From: an uncultured Lachnospiraceae bacterium
GTDB taxonomy: Bacteria; Bacillota; Clostridia; Lachnospirales; Lachnospiraceae
Reading direction: 5' to 3'
Length of the DNA stretch: 26,101 nt
Assembly: GCA_934320845.1 (NCBI GenBank)
Contig: CAKRFU010000032.1
Coordinates: forward strand, 1-26,101
This document shows, piece by piece, positions 16,468 to 24,063 of this stretch (positions are counted from its first letter, which is position 1; the number at the start of each line of letters is the position of its first letter). The notes under the pieces are model-generated. The model made no database searches. It saw only the letters and a list, made by a program, of their open reading frames with translations, and was not told the DNA's origin. The position numbers and the translations under genes are program-made.

Positions 16468-18255
16468 TCATTTTTCAAAATTTAAAAAATTTAAGTTAAA
16501 ATTTTTTTCAACTGCTCTTTTTAATTCTTGGGCATCCTGTGTATTAATTATGTTTTCTTTTTCCCCTAATTTATAAGCTTCTTCTTTTCCGGTAGCTGTA
16601 ATCATATACAACATAGACTTATTTACAAAACATTGCATTCCATCTATATAATCCTCTAAGTCATGCTTTTGGGCATAATCTCTAAGCTTTTTATAATGTA
16701 TTTTATAATATTGATAACATGCAATTTTTCTGTCTGGAATATACAATTTATGTTTTTCCAACAAATATGACATTATATCTGTAAAATCATATAAACTTAC
16801 AAGTTGTTCATTCCATTGTTTTTGTAAACCAAATCCTTTTATAAAATATGCTACATTAACACAACGATCTAAATCGTTATAATACATAAAATAAGGTTTC
16901 TGTTCCTTATCATCATATATTACCTGCGAATGATCAGCAAAAACAGACATTAAAATATCTTCACTAAACCAATCATAATAATAGTCAAATATATTATTAA
17001 CATATTTCTTGCACTCTTCTAATTGTCTTGGTACATAATCTTTAGTATCTTTTATTCCAACATCTACAAACCCACTCACTTTGGGTTCTTTTTCATGCCA
17101 TCCACAAATCAATGGAAAATGAAGTTCATATGGAACATATATAAAATTGAATGTCTTTTTATCTGTGCTCGCCATATCAGTAGTCAATTTCCACATTTTA
17201 GAAGACAAATATATCTGTTTAACAAAATTTACTTTTTCATTTTCATGGACAATAGGATATCCTTCTGAAACATAAAAATTTATCTTATAATCTAACTTAT
17301 CAGCCAGTGAAACAAGTTTAAATTCATCAAATTCTGCTAATATATTATTCTTATATACATTCTGCTCATATGGGTATTTCTGCCTAACAACAGATATCAT
17401 ACTTTCATAAGTTGTAACCCCAGTTGATTTAGCATTTGTGAATATAACCGATTTGTCTAAGTACCTTTCAAACATATCCGCAATATACTTATCTTTTTCT
17501 TTATGAAATACATCCATTGCTCTTAAGCTGTCAACAAAAAATATTACTACATCATCTTTTTTCTTTTGATTAATGTTTTTAATCTTTTTTTCTAATAGGT
17601 CTAATTTTGAAAAAAATCCCTCAATTTTTTCATAATTTTCATACTTTTCTTTTATGAATAATTTGGCATATTTTCTTGCATAACAAAAATCTTGAATTGA
17701 TAAATATGCACTAATTAATGTCCATAAATCTTCATGTTTTTTTTCAACTTCATACTTAATTCTTAATTGATATAATGTTGTATATATATTACTCTCTTCA
17801 AAAAATTTATGATAAACTACAATTCCTCTATTTCTCAACTCTCCGTATATATCAATATATTCGCATTCAGGTGCATATTTTTCCAAATCACTTATTATTG
17901 AATCAGCCTGAACTTTAGATGCAATAATTACAATATCAATTTTTTCATCACTTATTTTTTTAGGAGATATTATCGGATATCCCATAAATGTAGTTTCCCA
18001 TAATTCCGGTAAAGAATCTATCAAACAATGCATTCCCTGAATATATGTCGTATATTTTTTTAGTATAATTGCCGCATGACTATTTTCTGAGTTTTTTCTA
18101 CCAGCCCCCCATAATGCAACCCTCTTTCCTTCACATCTGATTTTAAATAAATCCATAATAATATTGTGAATTTCTGCAGAATCACTCGGACATTTATAAC
18201 ATAAACCATATTCATTAATTAAATCGTTTAATTCTTTCTCAAATCTGTTTAACAT
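16468..18255 (-). CDS. Cytosolic sulfatase/alkaline-phosphatase-fold protein with Rossmann-like N-domain
   Basis: This 595-aa protein is assembled as follows. A Rossmann-like domain occupies 44-140 (RVALWGAGRKN; IDIVIIAS). A helical linker of about 90 residues follows, and then an alkaline-phosphatase/sulfatase-like domain from 233. The hallmarks are VVIFFVDSLRAMD (236-248, D242 a probable metal ligand), STGVTTYES (277-285, with T281 or T282 as candidate nucleophile), YELHFPL (376-382) and VFADHSQVI (438-446, D441 and H442). Relatives move or remove sulfate, phosphoethanolamine or glycerophosphate, but those transferases are membrane proteins acting outside the cell. This one shows no signal peptide or membrane helix, so it should act in the cytoplasm. 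Phosphotransfer to the glycan or removal of a phospho-group are both possible. AAGGAG is 8 nt before ATG at 18255. Confidence 0.65.
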   Translation of the reverse strand: MLNRFEKELNDLINEYGLCYKCPSDSAEIHNIIMDLFKIRCEGKRVALWGAGRKNSENSHAAIILKKYTTYIQGMHCLIDSLPELWETTFMGYPIISPKKISDEKIDIVIIASKVQADSIISDLEKYAPECEYIDIYGELRNRGIVVYHKFFEESNIYTTLYQLRIKYEVEKKHEDLWTLISAYLSIQDFCYARKYAKLFIKEKYENYEKIEGFFSKLDLLEKKIKNINQKKKDDVVIFFVDSLRAMDVFHKEKDKYIADMFERYLDKSVIFTNAKSTGVTTYESMISVVRQKYPYEQNVYKNNILAEFDEFKLVSLADKLDYKINFYVSEGYPIVHENEKVNFVKQIYLSSKMWKLTTDMASTDKKTFNFIYVPYELHFPLICGWHEKEPKVSGFVDVGIKDTKDYVPRQLEECKKYVNNIFDYYYDWFSEDILMSVFADHSQVIYDDKEQKPYFMYYNDLDRCVNVAYFIKGFGLQKQWNEQLVSLYDFTDIMSYLLEKHKLYIPDRKIACYQYYKIHYKKLRDYAQKHDLEDYIDGMQCFVNKSMLYMITATGKEEAYKLGEKENIINTQDAQELKRAVEKNFNLNFLNFEK

Positions 18256-18267
18256 AATTAAATCTCC

Positions 18268-19494
18268 TTAATTCTTTGTAATAATATCAGCTATACTTCT
18301 ATACAATCTTTCAGATGAATTGCTATCCACATTATCAAAATGAAATTTTCTCCTATCTTTTCTTTTTTCACAACATATATCACATTTGAATATATCTAAT
18401 ATACATTTTTGCAATTCCAACATACTGTATACTTTTATTTCAGGCATATAATCATTATAATCAAAATAACATTCTCTCGAATCACTCAAATATTCTTCAT
18501 AATCAAATGGAAATGCTATTGCAGGTTTCTCAAGAAAAGTGTAATCCAAATATATTGATGAATAATCAGCTATCATCAAATCACAAAATGGTAATATTGT
18601 AGCAGGATCAATATATGCATCAATATTGAAAAAATTACTATATTCTATTTTTTCAAATGTATCTTTTAATTTTGATTTGATATGCAATTTATTACACCAA
18701 ATCAAATTATTATTTTTCAAAAATTCATTCATATCCGCAAGATTTAAAACATCAAAAAATTTGGTTTCAGAATCTCTAAAAGTTGGCACATAAAATATTA
18801 TTTTTTTATTTTCTTCTTTAAACCTTTTCAATTTATTTATACATTTATTTTCATCTGATGTATATATATCTTTTATTTTATTTTCCAATAACACATCATT
18901 TCTAGGATGTCCTATTGTCAATACATGACTCATATCCGTTCCAAATGCTCCTGCCAAAATCGGAGCCATATTCTTTGATGTTGCTAAAATATAATCCGAC
19001 TTTTTTTCATCAGAAATTCTTCTAGGAATTCCTTTAAACCATTCCAATCTATTTCTTGGATTTCTGTAATAGTCAAATTTATTATCCTTTTGAATCTTTT
19101 TAGTAGCAGTCCCATGCCACAAATTAACTTTTAAAGCTCCTCCACTTTGCCAAAAATTTATATCTTTAGAATAATTATCATAAATAAAAACACCCGCACG
19201 TAAACAATAAAAAATTCCTTTTATTGAATGGTAATAATAAGCCTCATATCTATTTTTATTTAAAAAATTCACAACATTCTTATTATGACTTATCCAAATT
19301 GAACGAATTTCTGAAGTGTGGTGCTGTTTCGTATATAAATATGCATATCTAGGATTATCTGCAAACCTTCTTCCAAATGTACTGCCGAAAACCCATATCT
19401 TTTTATTTCGTGGAAACAAAAAAGATAACCAATAGACTGGCAACAGTAACAACTGTCCCCAATATTTTAGTCTATTAATTATCTTAATAATCAT
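18268..19494 (-). CDS. CDP-glycerol:glycerophosphotransferase family protein (TagB/TagF-like)
   Basis: Enzymes of this family transfer glycerol-phosphate (or ribitol-phosphate) from a CDP-linked donor. The family motifs are all present: NLWHGT (124-129) with the catalytic His, GHPRND (195-200), FYVPTFRDS (234-242) and DYSSIYLDYTFLEKPAIAF (310-328). The N-terminus has a hydrophobic, non-cleaved stretch (about 11-28, YWGQLLLLPVYWLSFLF), consistent with membrane association. At 408 aa it is TagB-sized rather than a long polymerase. ATG 19494 is the better start, because GGAGG lies just upstream and the ATG at 19509 overlaps that site. It is the first gene of the operon, behind a SigD-like promoter. 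No CDP-glycerol synthase (tagD) of normal form is in the window, so the donor may be made elsewhere or may differ. Confidence 0.88.
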   Translation of the reverse strand: MIIKIINRLKYWGQLLLLPVYWLSFLFPRNKKIWVFGSTFGRRFADNPRYAYLYTKQHHTSEIRSIWISHNKNVVNFLNKNRYEAYYYHSIKGIFYCLRAGVFIYDNYSKDINFWQSGGALKVNLWHGTATKKIQKDNKFDYYRNPRNRLEWFKGIPRRISDEKKSDYILATSKNMAPILAGAFGTDMSHVLTIGHPRNDVLLENKIKDIYTSDENKCINKLKRFKEENKKIIFYVPTFRDSETKFFDVLNLADMNEFLKNNNLIWCNKLHIKSKLKDTFEKIEYSNFFNIDAYIDPATILPFCDLMIADYSSIYLDYTFLEKPAIAFPFDYEEYLSDSRECYFDYNDYMPEIKVYSMLELQKCILDIFKCDICCEKRKDRRKFHFDNVDSNSSERLYRSIADIITKN

Positions 19495-19529
19495 TACTAT
19501 TTCCTCCATGAAATGTTCATTTATGTATT

Positions 19530-19549
19530 TGTAGCTTCCATGCTACAAT
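19530..19549. repeat. 7-bp hairpin in the 5' leader of the phosphonate operon
   Basis: TTGTAGC (19530-19536) and GCTACAA (19543-19549) pair perfectly around a 6-nt loop. If transcription starts at the SigD-like promoter, this hairpin lies in the untranslated leader about 35-55 bases before the first start codon. No U-tract follows, so it is not a terminator. Its function is unknown. Confidence 0.45.
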
Positions 19550-19554
19550 ATTTT

Positions 19555-19582
19555 AAACAATTCTATACTATATATCCGATAT
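19555..19582 (+). promoter_or_regulatory. Weaker SigD-like motif toward the methyltransferase
   Basis: On the plus strand TAAA (19555-19558) is followed after 16 nt by TCCGATAT (19575-19582). It is one base longer in spacing than the canonical arrangement and shares the palindrome with the opposing promoter. It would give the methyltransferase mRNA a leader of about 150 nt. Confidence 0.3.
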
Positions 19583-19584
19583 AT

Positions 19585-19611
19585 ATATCGACATATTTTA
19601 TACTTTGTTTA
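19585..19611 (-). promoter_or_regulatory. SigD (sigma-28)-like promoter for the phosphonate/glycan operon
   Basis: On the minus strand TAAA (19611-19608) is followed after exactly 15 nt by GTCGATAT (19592-19585), a 7-of-8 match to the motility-sigma -10 element GCCGATAT. The predicted leader is about 80-90 nt. The -10 lies inside the palindrome CGATATATATATCG (19577-19590). The spacing matches the known sigma-28 arrangement. Activity is inferred. Confidence 0.5.
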
Positions 19612-19677
19612 ACCACATATTTTTCTTACCGCATTTCAAATTATTATCATATTTAACTATATTTATTTTTTGCAAAT

Positions 19678-19711
19678 GCCGATATACCTATAGGTATTGA
19701 AATACTATAAT
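19678..19711 (+). promoter_or_regulatory. Promoter region of the methyltransferase with palindrome
   Basis: GCCGATAT (19678-19685) is a perfect motility-sigma -10 box. The -35 is imperfect: TATA at 19658-19661, 16 nt away. Next to it lies the 14-bp perfect palindrome ATACCTATAGGTAT (19684-19697), a possible operator, and then TATAAT (19706-19711) with no good SigA -35. The motifs are visible; which is used is unknown. Confidence 0.4.
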
Positions 19712-19744
19712 AATGAAACTTAGTCTTACAACATGGAGGTTGAA

Positions 19745-20656
19745 ATGGCAAATAACAATACTATAAAATGCACATTATGCGGCTGTTCAGATATAGAACT
19801 ACAAAACTACAAAATAAGAAATATTACTGATGATTCATGTAAAATGTATAAGTGTAAAAATTGTGAAACACATTTTATATTTCCACTTCCTTCTCAGGAT
19901 TTATCCCAATATTATGATGGTACCTTCAGAGAAGAAGTTCATACTTCTGGATATTATGACTATACAGAACTTGACAAAGTCTTTAAAAATTTTTCAGAGG
20001 AAGCAAAACTTAGAGTTGACAGAATTAAACATGACTTATCGCATAATGATAGAATTCTTGAAATTGGTTCCTCTGTAGGATATTTTATTGCAGCAATATC
20101 TGATTATGCAAAAGATGTATATGCAACTGAATGGGACAGTAAAGCAAGAGCTTATATGAAAAATAGACTTGCAAAATATAATATTCATGTTGCCAAAAAT
20201 CCTGAAGATTTTGACACTAAATTTGATAAAATATTTTTATTCCATGTTTTGGAACATATTGAAAAACCTATTGATTTTTTAAAAAGTTTAAAACTTTTAT
20301 TGAAAGAAAATGGTAAAATTTATATTGAAGTGCCAAATGTTGATGATGTAATGGTAAAATCTTTCAAATGTCGCCCTTTCATAGAACATTACTATAAAAA
20401 AGCTCACCTGTTTAATTTTAATGAAAAAGGATTAGAATATATTTTTAAACATTCCGATTTTAATGACTACGAAATAACATATATACAACGATACAATTTT
20501 TCTAATAACCTATACTGGTTATCAGATGGAAAACCTAGCGGCCGAAACAGCTCTGTGTACAATACCATTGTAACACCTGAACTCAATAATGAATATATAA
20601 AATCATTAACAGTAAGCAAACAAACTGATACTTTGTTTGCTGTTATACATAATTAA
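19745..20656 (+). CDS. SAM-dependent methyltransferase with N-terminal zinc-binding motif
   Basis: This is the only plus-strand gene here. The class I SAM-binding motif is DRILEIGSSVGYFIAAI (about 92-108), followed by an acidic second-strand residue (YATEWDSKA) and FLFHVLEHIEKPIDFLKSL, typical of Methyltransf_11/23-like enzymes. The first 45 residues carry CTLCGC and CKNC, a zinc-ribbon-like site common in sugar C-methyltransferases and related glycan-modifying enzymes. I choose ATG 19745 (MANNNTIKCTLCG): GGAGG lies 5 nt before it, whereas the ATG at 19733 overlaps that site. The gene is divergent from the phosphonate operon, with motility-sigma-like motifs between them, and convergent with the Maf gene. 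A glycan or flagellin target is likely from context; a sugar or a phosphonate are both conceivable acceptors. Confidence 0.82.
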   Translation: MANNNTIKCTLCGCSDIELQNYKIRNITDDSCKMYKCKNCETHFIFPLPSQDLSQYYDGTFREEVHTSGYYDYTELDKVFKNFSEEAKLRVDRIKHDLSHNDRILEIGSSVGYFIAAISDYAKDVYATEWDSKARAYMKNRLAKYNIHVAKNPEDFDTKFDKIFLFHVLEHIEKPIDFLKSLKLLLKENGKIYIEVPNVDDVMVKSFKCRPFIEHYYKKAHLFNFNEKGLEYIFKHSDFNDYEITYIQRYNFSNNLYWLSDGKPSGRNSSVYNTIVTPELNNEYIKSLTVSKQTDTLFAVIHN

Positions 20657-20685
20657 AAAAGCAACAAAAAGTTGCTTTTTTAATT
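20651..20685. terminator. Bidirectional intrinsic terminator
   Basis: A perfect 15-bp stem, AATTAAAAAAGCAAC (20651-20665) with its complement at 20671-20685 around AAAAA, has a T-run on each strand. It overlaps the methyltransferase stop codon and lies 20 bases past the Maf gene stop at 20706, so it can end both convergent transcripts. Confidence 0.92.
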
Positions 20686-20705
20686 ATGATTTTAATCAGA
20701 AAATA

Positions 20706-22535
20706 TCACAATTCACTTAGTCCTTCATCTAAAATAGGCTTCAAAGCATCAACAGCCTTTATGATTGATTCTAAAACTATTTTCGTTGTTCCATAAATAT
20801 TTATATAATTCTGAATATCATCATCCTCTAAATGATTAACTTTATTAACATTATCCGTAATAGCATCAGATATATAATAATCTATTATCGAATATACCGG
20901 CTGTTGTTTAATAAAACCAATTGATCTTTTTACTTCTTTAATCATATCCTCTTCTATTTCTACATTTCCAAGATAAATTTCCTTGACAATCTTCTCAGCG
21001 GCTAAAATTCCTTTTTCTGCATAAGTCTTAATATTTTCTATCTCTTTCTTTAAATGTTTCAAACACTTTTCTAATTTACATGCCTTTTCACCATCAAATG
21101 TACATTTAACTTGAATAAGAGCTTTATTAAAATCAAATTCTGTATTACAATACTGTTTAATCACATCCGACAAACGCATTATTTCAGTTTCATCTATTTT
21201 TGCACCAGCCTCAGATGCATTGATCACTTCTATATCATTTTCAAGTCTCTTTGCCTCTGCTGAAAACCAATTTCTGAAAACAATCCAGTCTCCTCTTGTT
21301 TTTACCGGATTGCCATTTATCCCTTCTACATATACCGTTCCGTTCTTTTTATCAAATGTATGATTGGCAACTTCACCTGCGTGAGAATATTCCCCATCAA
21401 ACGCTAAATCCTGCCCAATCAATACAATTCTTTTTGCACCCAAAATTCTGGCAATGGTAAAAGCTGCTGTAGAAACTGAGCCTCCTGTTTCATATGATTC
21501 ATATTTTAAATTAAACTTCTTATATAATTCTTCTAAAAAACCTGATGTATTAACCCATATCTTTCTACTAAGATTTTTTTCCAAATTTATATTATTTGCA
21601 TATATTGATGAAAAAACAGGATATTTAAAACACCGTTTATCTTCTAAATGTTTTGGACTTTTTGTTGCATCAATCGTAACAATAGCATCAAAATTGATAT
21701 CATGTGCAAGTAGTGTCTTCACCGCTGTATCTGTTGCTAAAATAAATGCTTTTCCTTTAGCTTTTTTTAATTCATCAACATTTTTATCTAATGAAGGTCC
21801 TGCTGAAACAATAATAGCAGGAACATTATCCGGTATTATTCCTGACAATTCACTAAAATAATTACTCTGTTTTATAAAATGTATATTTCTAATTATATTT
21901 TCAGCACATATATGAGCTTTCTTCTTTCTTGAATCTGAAATCGACTTTAAATATAACTTCATTTGTTCTATCCTTGACAAAAAAACAACAAAACTTTCTT
22001 TATATACAGTGTCCAAATTAGGATAACAAACTACAAGTTGTGATACGAGCATTGCTACACTTATACTTCCCACAAGATCCATAAAAAAATTATCTAAATT
22101 TATTTCATCTATATACAAATAAACACGATTATCATTAATAATATTTGACATATCAAAATTTTTAAGACAAAAAATAAACAAAGATATATCCGGTTCATAT
22201 AAATAAAGCCTTGCATCCTTTTCTAGCTTTTCTAATATTTCATTTGCAAAAACACCGTTTGCAATGCCAAACATCAACACTGAAATTCTCACATTGTTAA
22301 AATCAAATTGTCTCACCCATCTCCCAGCCTCTTTTTTAGGACTATATAAACTATTTAATCTTAACTTATTATTTTTTTCGTCATATAATTCTATCGTTCC
22401 CATTCCGTCTCTTGTATCAACAAAATCAAATTTGCTTAAATCAAATCTGTTTTCACTTAATATTTCAATGATTTTTTCAAGCATCAGCGGTCTATGCTTT
22501 TTCATACACTCTATGTTTATCTCTAAATTATTCAT
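20706..22535 (-). CDS. Maf-type (DUF115/MptE-like) flagellin glycosyltransferase
   Basis: Maf (motility-associated factor) proteins transfer nonulosonic acids such as legionaminic or pseudaminic acid from CMP donors to Ser/Thr of flagellin in the cytoplasm. The central domain shows the family marks AIIVSAGPSLDKNVDELKKA (240-259), FILATDTAVKTLL (264-276), FDAIVTIDATKSP (282-294), GGSVSTAA (351-358) and VLIGQDLAFDGEYSHAGE (371-388). The flanking N-terminal (about 1-200) and helical C-terminal (about 440-609) regions match the usual Maf layout, and 609 aa is a normal size. It is the last gene after NeuA- and NeuB-family genes and only three genes from flagellin, which strongly supports the role. 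The start follows AGGAG at a long spacing of 12 nt. The exact sugar is unknown. Confidence 0.88.
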   Translation of the reverse strand: MNNLEINIECMKKHRPLMLEKIIEILSENRFDLSKFDFVDTRDGMGTIELYDEKNNKLRLNSLYSPKKEAGRWVRQFDFNNVRISVLMFGIANGVFANEILEKLEKDARLYLYEPDISLFIFCLKNFDMSNIINDNRVYLYIDEINLDNFFMDLVGSISVAMLVSQLVVCYPNLDTVYKESFVVFLSRIEQMKLYLKSISDSRKKKAHICAENIIRNIHFIKQSNYFSELSGIIPDNVPAIIVSAGPSLDKNVDELKKAKGKAFILATDTAVKTLLAHDINFDAIVTIDATKSPKHLEDKRCFKYPVFSSIYANNINLEKNLSRKIWVNTSGFLEELYKKFNLKYESYETGGSVSTAAFTIARILGAKRIVLIGQDLAFDGEYSHAGEVANHTFDKKNGTVYVEGINGNPVKTRGDWIVFRNWFSAEAKRLENDIEVINASEAGAKIDETEIMRLSDVIKQYCNTEFDFNKALIQVKCTFDGEKACKLEKCLKHLKKEIENIKTYAEKGILAAEKIVKEIYLGNVEIEEDMIKEVKRSIGFIKQQPVYSIIDYYISDAITDNVNKVNHLEDDDIQNYINIYGTTKIVLESIIKAVDALKPILDEGLSEL

Positions 22536-22565
22536 ATTACAGCTATACTCCTATAATAATTATTT

Positions 22566-24059
22566 TTACCATTTACGTAATATCGTCTTTCTTTCCATAG
22601 GATCAAGTTTTTTTATTTTGGGATCATCATAATATGAATCATTTCTTATATGTGTTGTTGAAATTTCTTCAAATATTGCACCATTTCTTGAAGTGAATGC
22701 ATGTTTCTGTCCTCGAAGTATCGTCTGCACATCACCTGCTTTAAGTTCTTTTTCTTCCCCATCTAATACAATTTCAAGATCACCATACAAAAGCTGGAAA
22801 GTTTCCTCTTTTATCTTATGCATATGCACAGGATGCCTCTGTCCCGGAAGCACTATAAGAAGCTTTTTACAATATTCCCTATTTATGACACTTACTATAA
22901 TTGCTCCCGTCTGTCTGAAATTTTTCATGCCATAATGATGTGAAAGCTCTATTTCAATATCATCACCTAATGCTATTCCAGCCTCATAAAGCATGCCTTT
23001 TGCATCATGTATAACACTTCTGGCAAGTTTAGTAGGTGTTATATGTCTTGTTTCAAAAAGAGCTTCATTTGCCACATAATCTCTAGACACTTCTATACCA
23101 TCATTAAATTCACCGCTATTCATCTGTTTTTCCTGACAGGGCATTGCAAAAAATACATCATCAATTCCGATTGTATCTCCTGCTTTCACGTCATGTTTAA
23201 GATACACTCCACGCATAAGCGAATTAAGTGAATCTATCTCTGCCTGACTTACATATTTATCATTCTCTTTTTTCGTAGTACAAATAGTTTTTGCTTTGAG
23301 TACAGCTTCAACCCATTTATCAGCCTGTGCCGGTGTCATTGAATATGCATTTATTGAATACTTCTTTGTCGGAAGTGCTACATGTCTTTCAAGAATTTTT
23401 GCTCCTTTTGCTATTGCAAGCATTGCAACTGTATTGTCATCCGGCTCTTCATGTCCTGAATAGCCTATAATAATATCTCTATATCTTTTATTCATACGGT
23501 CAATAAAATCAAGTTGTAAATGTTCGAGTGGTGCGGGATATTCAGCTATACAATGCATAAATGCAAAATCACACTTCTTATGCGAAAAGAAATTATAGAG
23601 CTTATCTATATCTGATAATTTTTTTCCTCCAGTCGAAATGATAAGAGGCTTTCCTGTAGCTGCTACTTTTTCCAATAAAGGCCAATCTAAAGCACTACAA
23701 CTTGCAATTTTTATGATATCCATTCCCTGTTCCATGCACCAGTCAACACCCACTTCGTCAAACGGTGTGCTCATTGCTACCATTCCCTCTTCTTTGATAG
23801 CATCAACAAGTTCTGTAAACTGATCGTATGTAAGTCTTGTACTTATAAATCTTGGTATATGCGGTACATCTGTTCTTTCCTTATAATCAGGATGTATAAA
23901 TGTATCAAGCTCTCTATACTGTAACTTTACAGCTGCATTTATATTATACTTTCTTGCTATTTTACCCATTTCATGTATAATATCTTTTCCATGTTCCACA
24001 TCACCCTGATGACTATTTGCCATCTCAAATATAAATAAATCATGAAATAACTTACTCAT
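22566..24059 (-). CDS. NeuB-family nonulosonate synthase fused to SAF and cupin domains
   Basis: NeuB enzymes condense PEP with a 6-carbon amino sugar to give a nine-carbon nonulosonate. The TIM-barrel catalytic domain covers about 5-260, with FEMANSHQGD (11-20), VKLQYRE (44-50), STPFDEVGVD (97-106), IKIASCSALDWPLL (116-129) and IIGYSGHEEPDD (197-208). A SAF (antifreeze-like) domain lies at about 280-340 (RGVYLKHDVKAGDTI). A third part, about 370-480, is a cupin with HPVHMHKIKEETFQLLYG (409-426), a His-rich metal site. The total of 497 aa exceeds the usual 340-350. GYSGHE replaces the GYSDHT of typical bacterial NeuB/PseI, so the substrate may not be standard. It starts 4 bases after neuA ends. 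The cupin could be an isomerase or epimerase, or purely structural. Confidence 0.87.
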   Translation of the reverse strand: MSKLFHDLFIFEMANSHQGDVEHGKDIIHEMGKIARKYNINAAVKLQYRELDTFIHPDYKERTDVPHIPRFISTRLTYDQFTELVDAIKEEGMVAMSTPFDEVGVDWCMEQGMDIIKIASCSALDWPLLEKVAATGKPLIISTGGKKLSDIDKLYNFFSHKKCDFAFMHCIAEYPAPLEHLQLDFIDRMNKRYRDIIIGYSGHEEPDDNTVAMLAIAKGAKILERHVALPTKKYSINAYSMTPAQADKWVEAVLKAKTICTTKKENDKYVSQAEIDSLNSLMRGVYLKHDVKAGDTIGIDDVFFAMPCQEKQMNSGEFNDGIEVSRDYVANEALFETRHITPTKLARSVIHDAKGMLYEAGIALGDDIEIELSHHYGMKNFRQTGAIIVSVINREYCKKLLIVLPGQRHPVHMHKIKEETFQLLYGDLEIVLDGEEKELKAGDVQTILRGQKHAFTSRNGAIFEEISTTHIRNDSYYDDPKIKKLDPMERKTILRKW

Positions 24060-24063
24060 TTTG

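Noticed and set aside
19577..19590. CGATATATATATCG palindrome as a regulator-binding operator
   Set aside because: It is mostly an alternating TA tract and overlaps two sigma-28-like -10 boxes in opposite directions, which explains the symmetry without a regulator.
21454..21861. Plus-strand 135-aa open frame inside the Maf gene
   Set aside because: It is a shadow of the minus-strand coding sequence, whose motifs and length are well supported.
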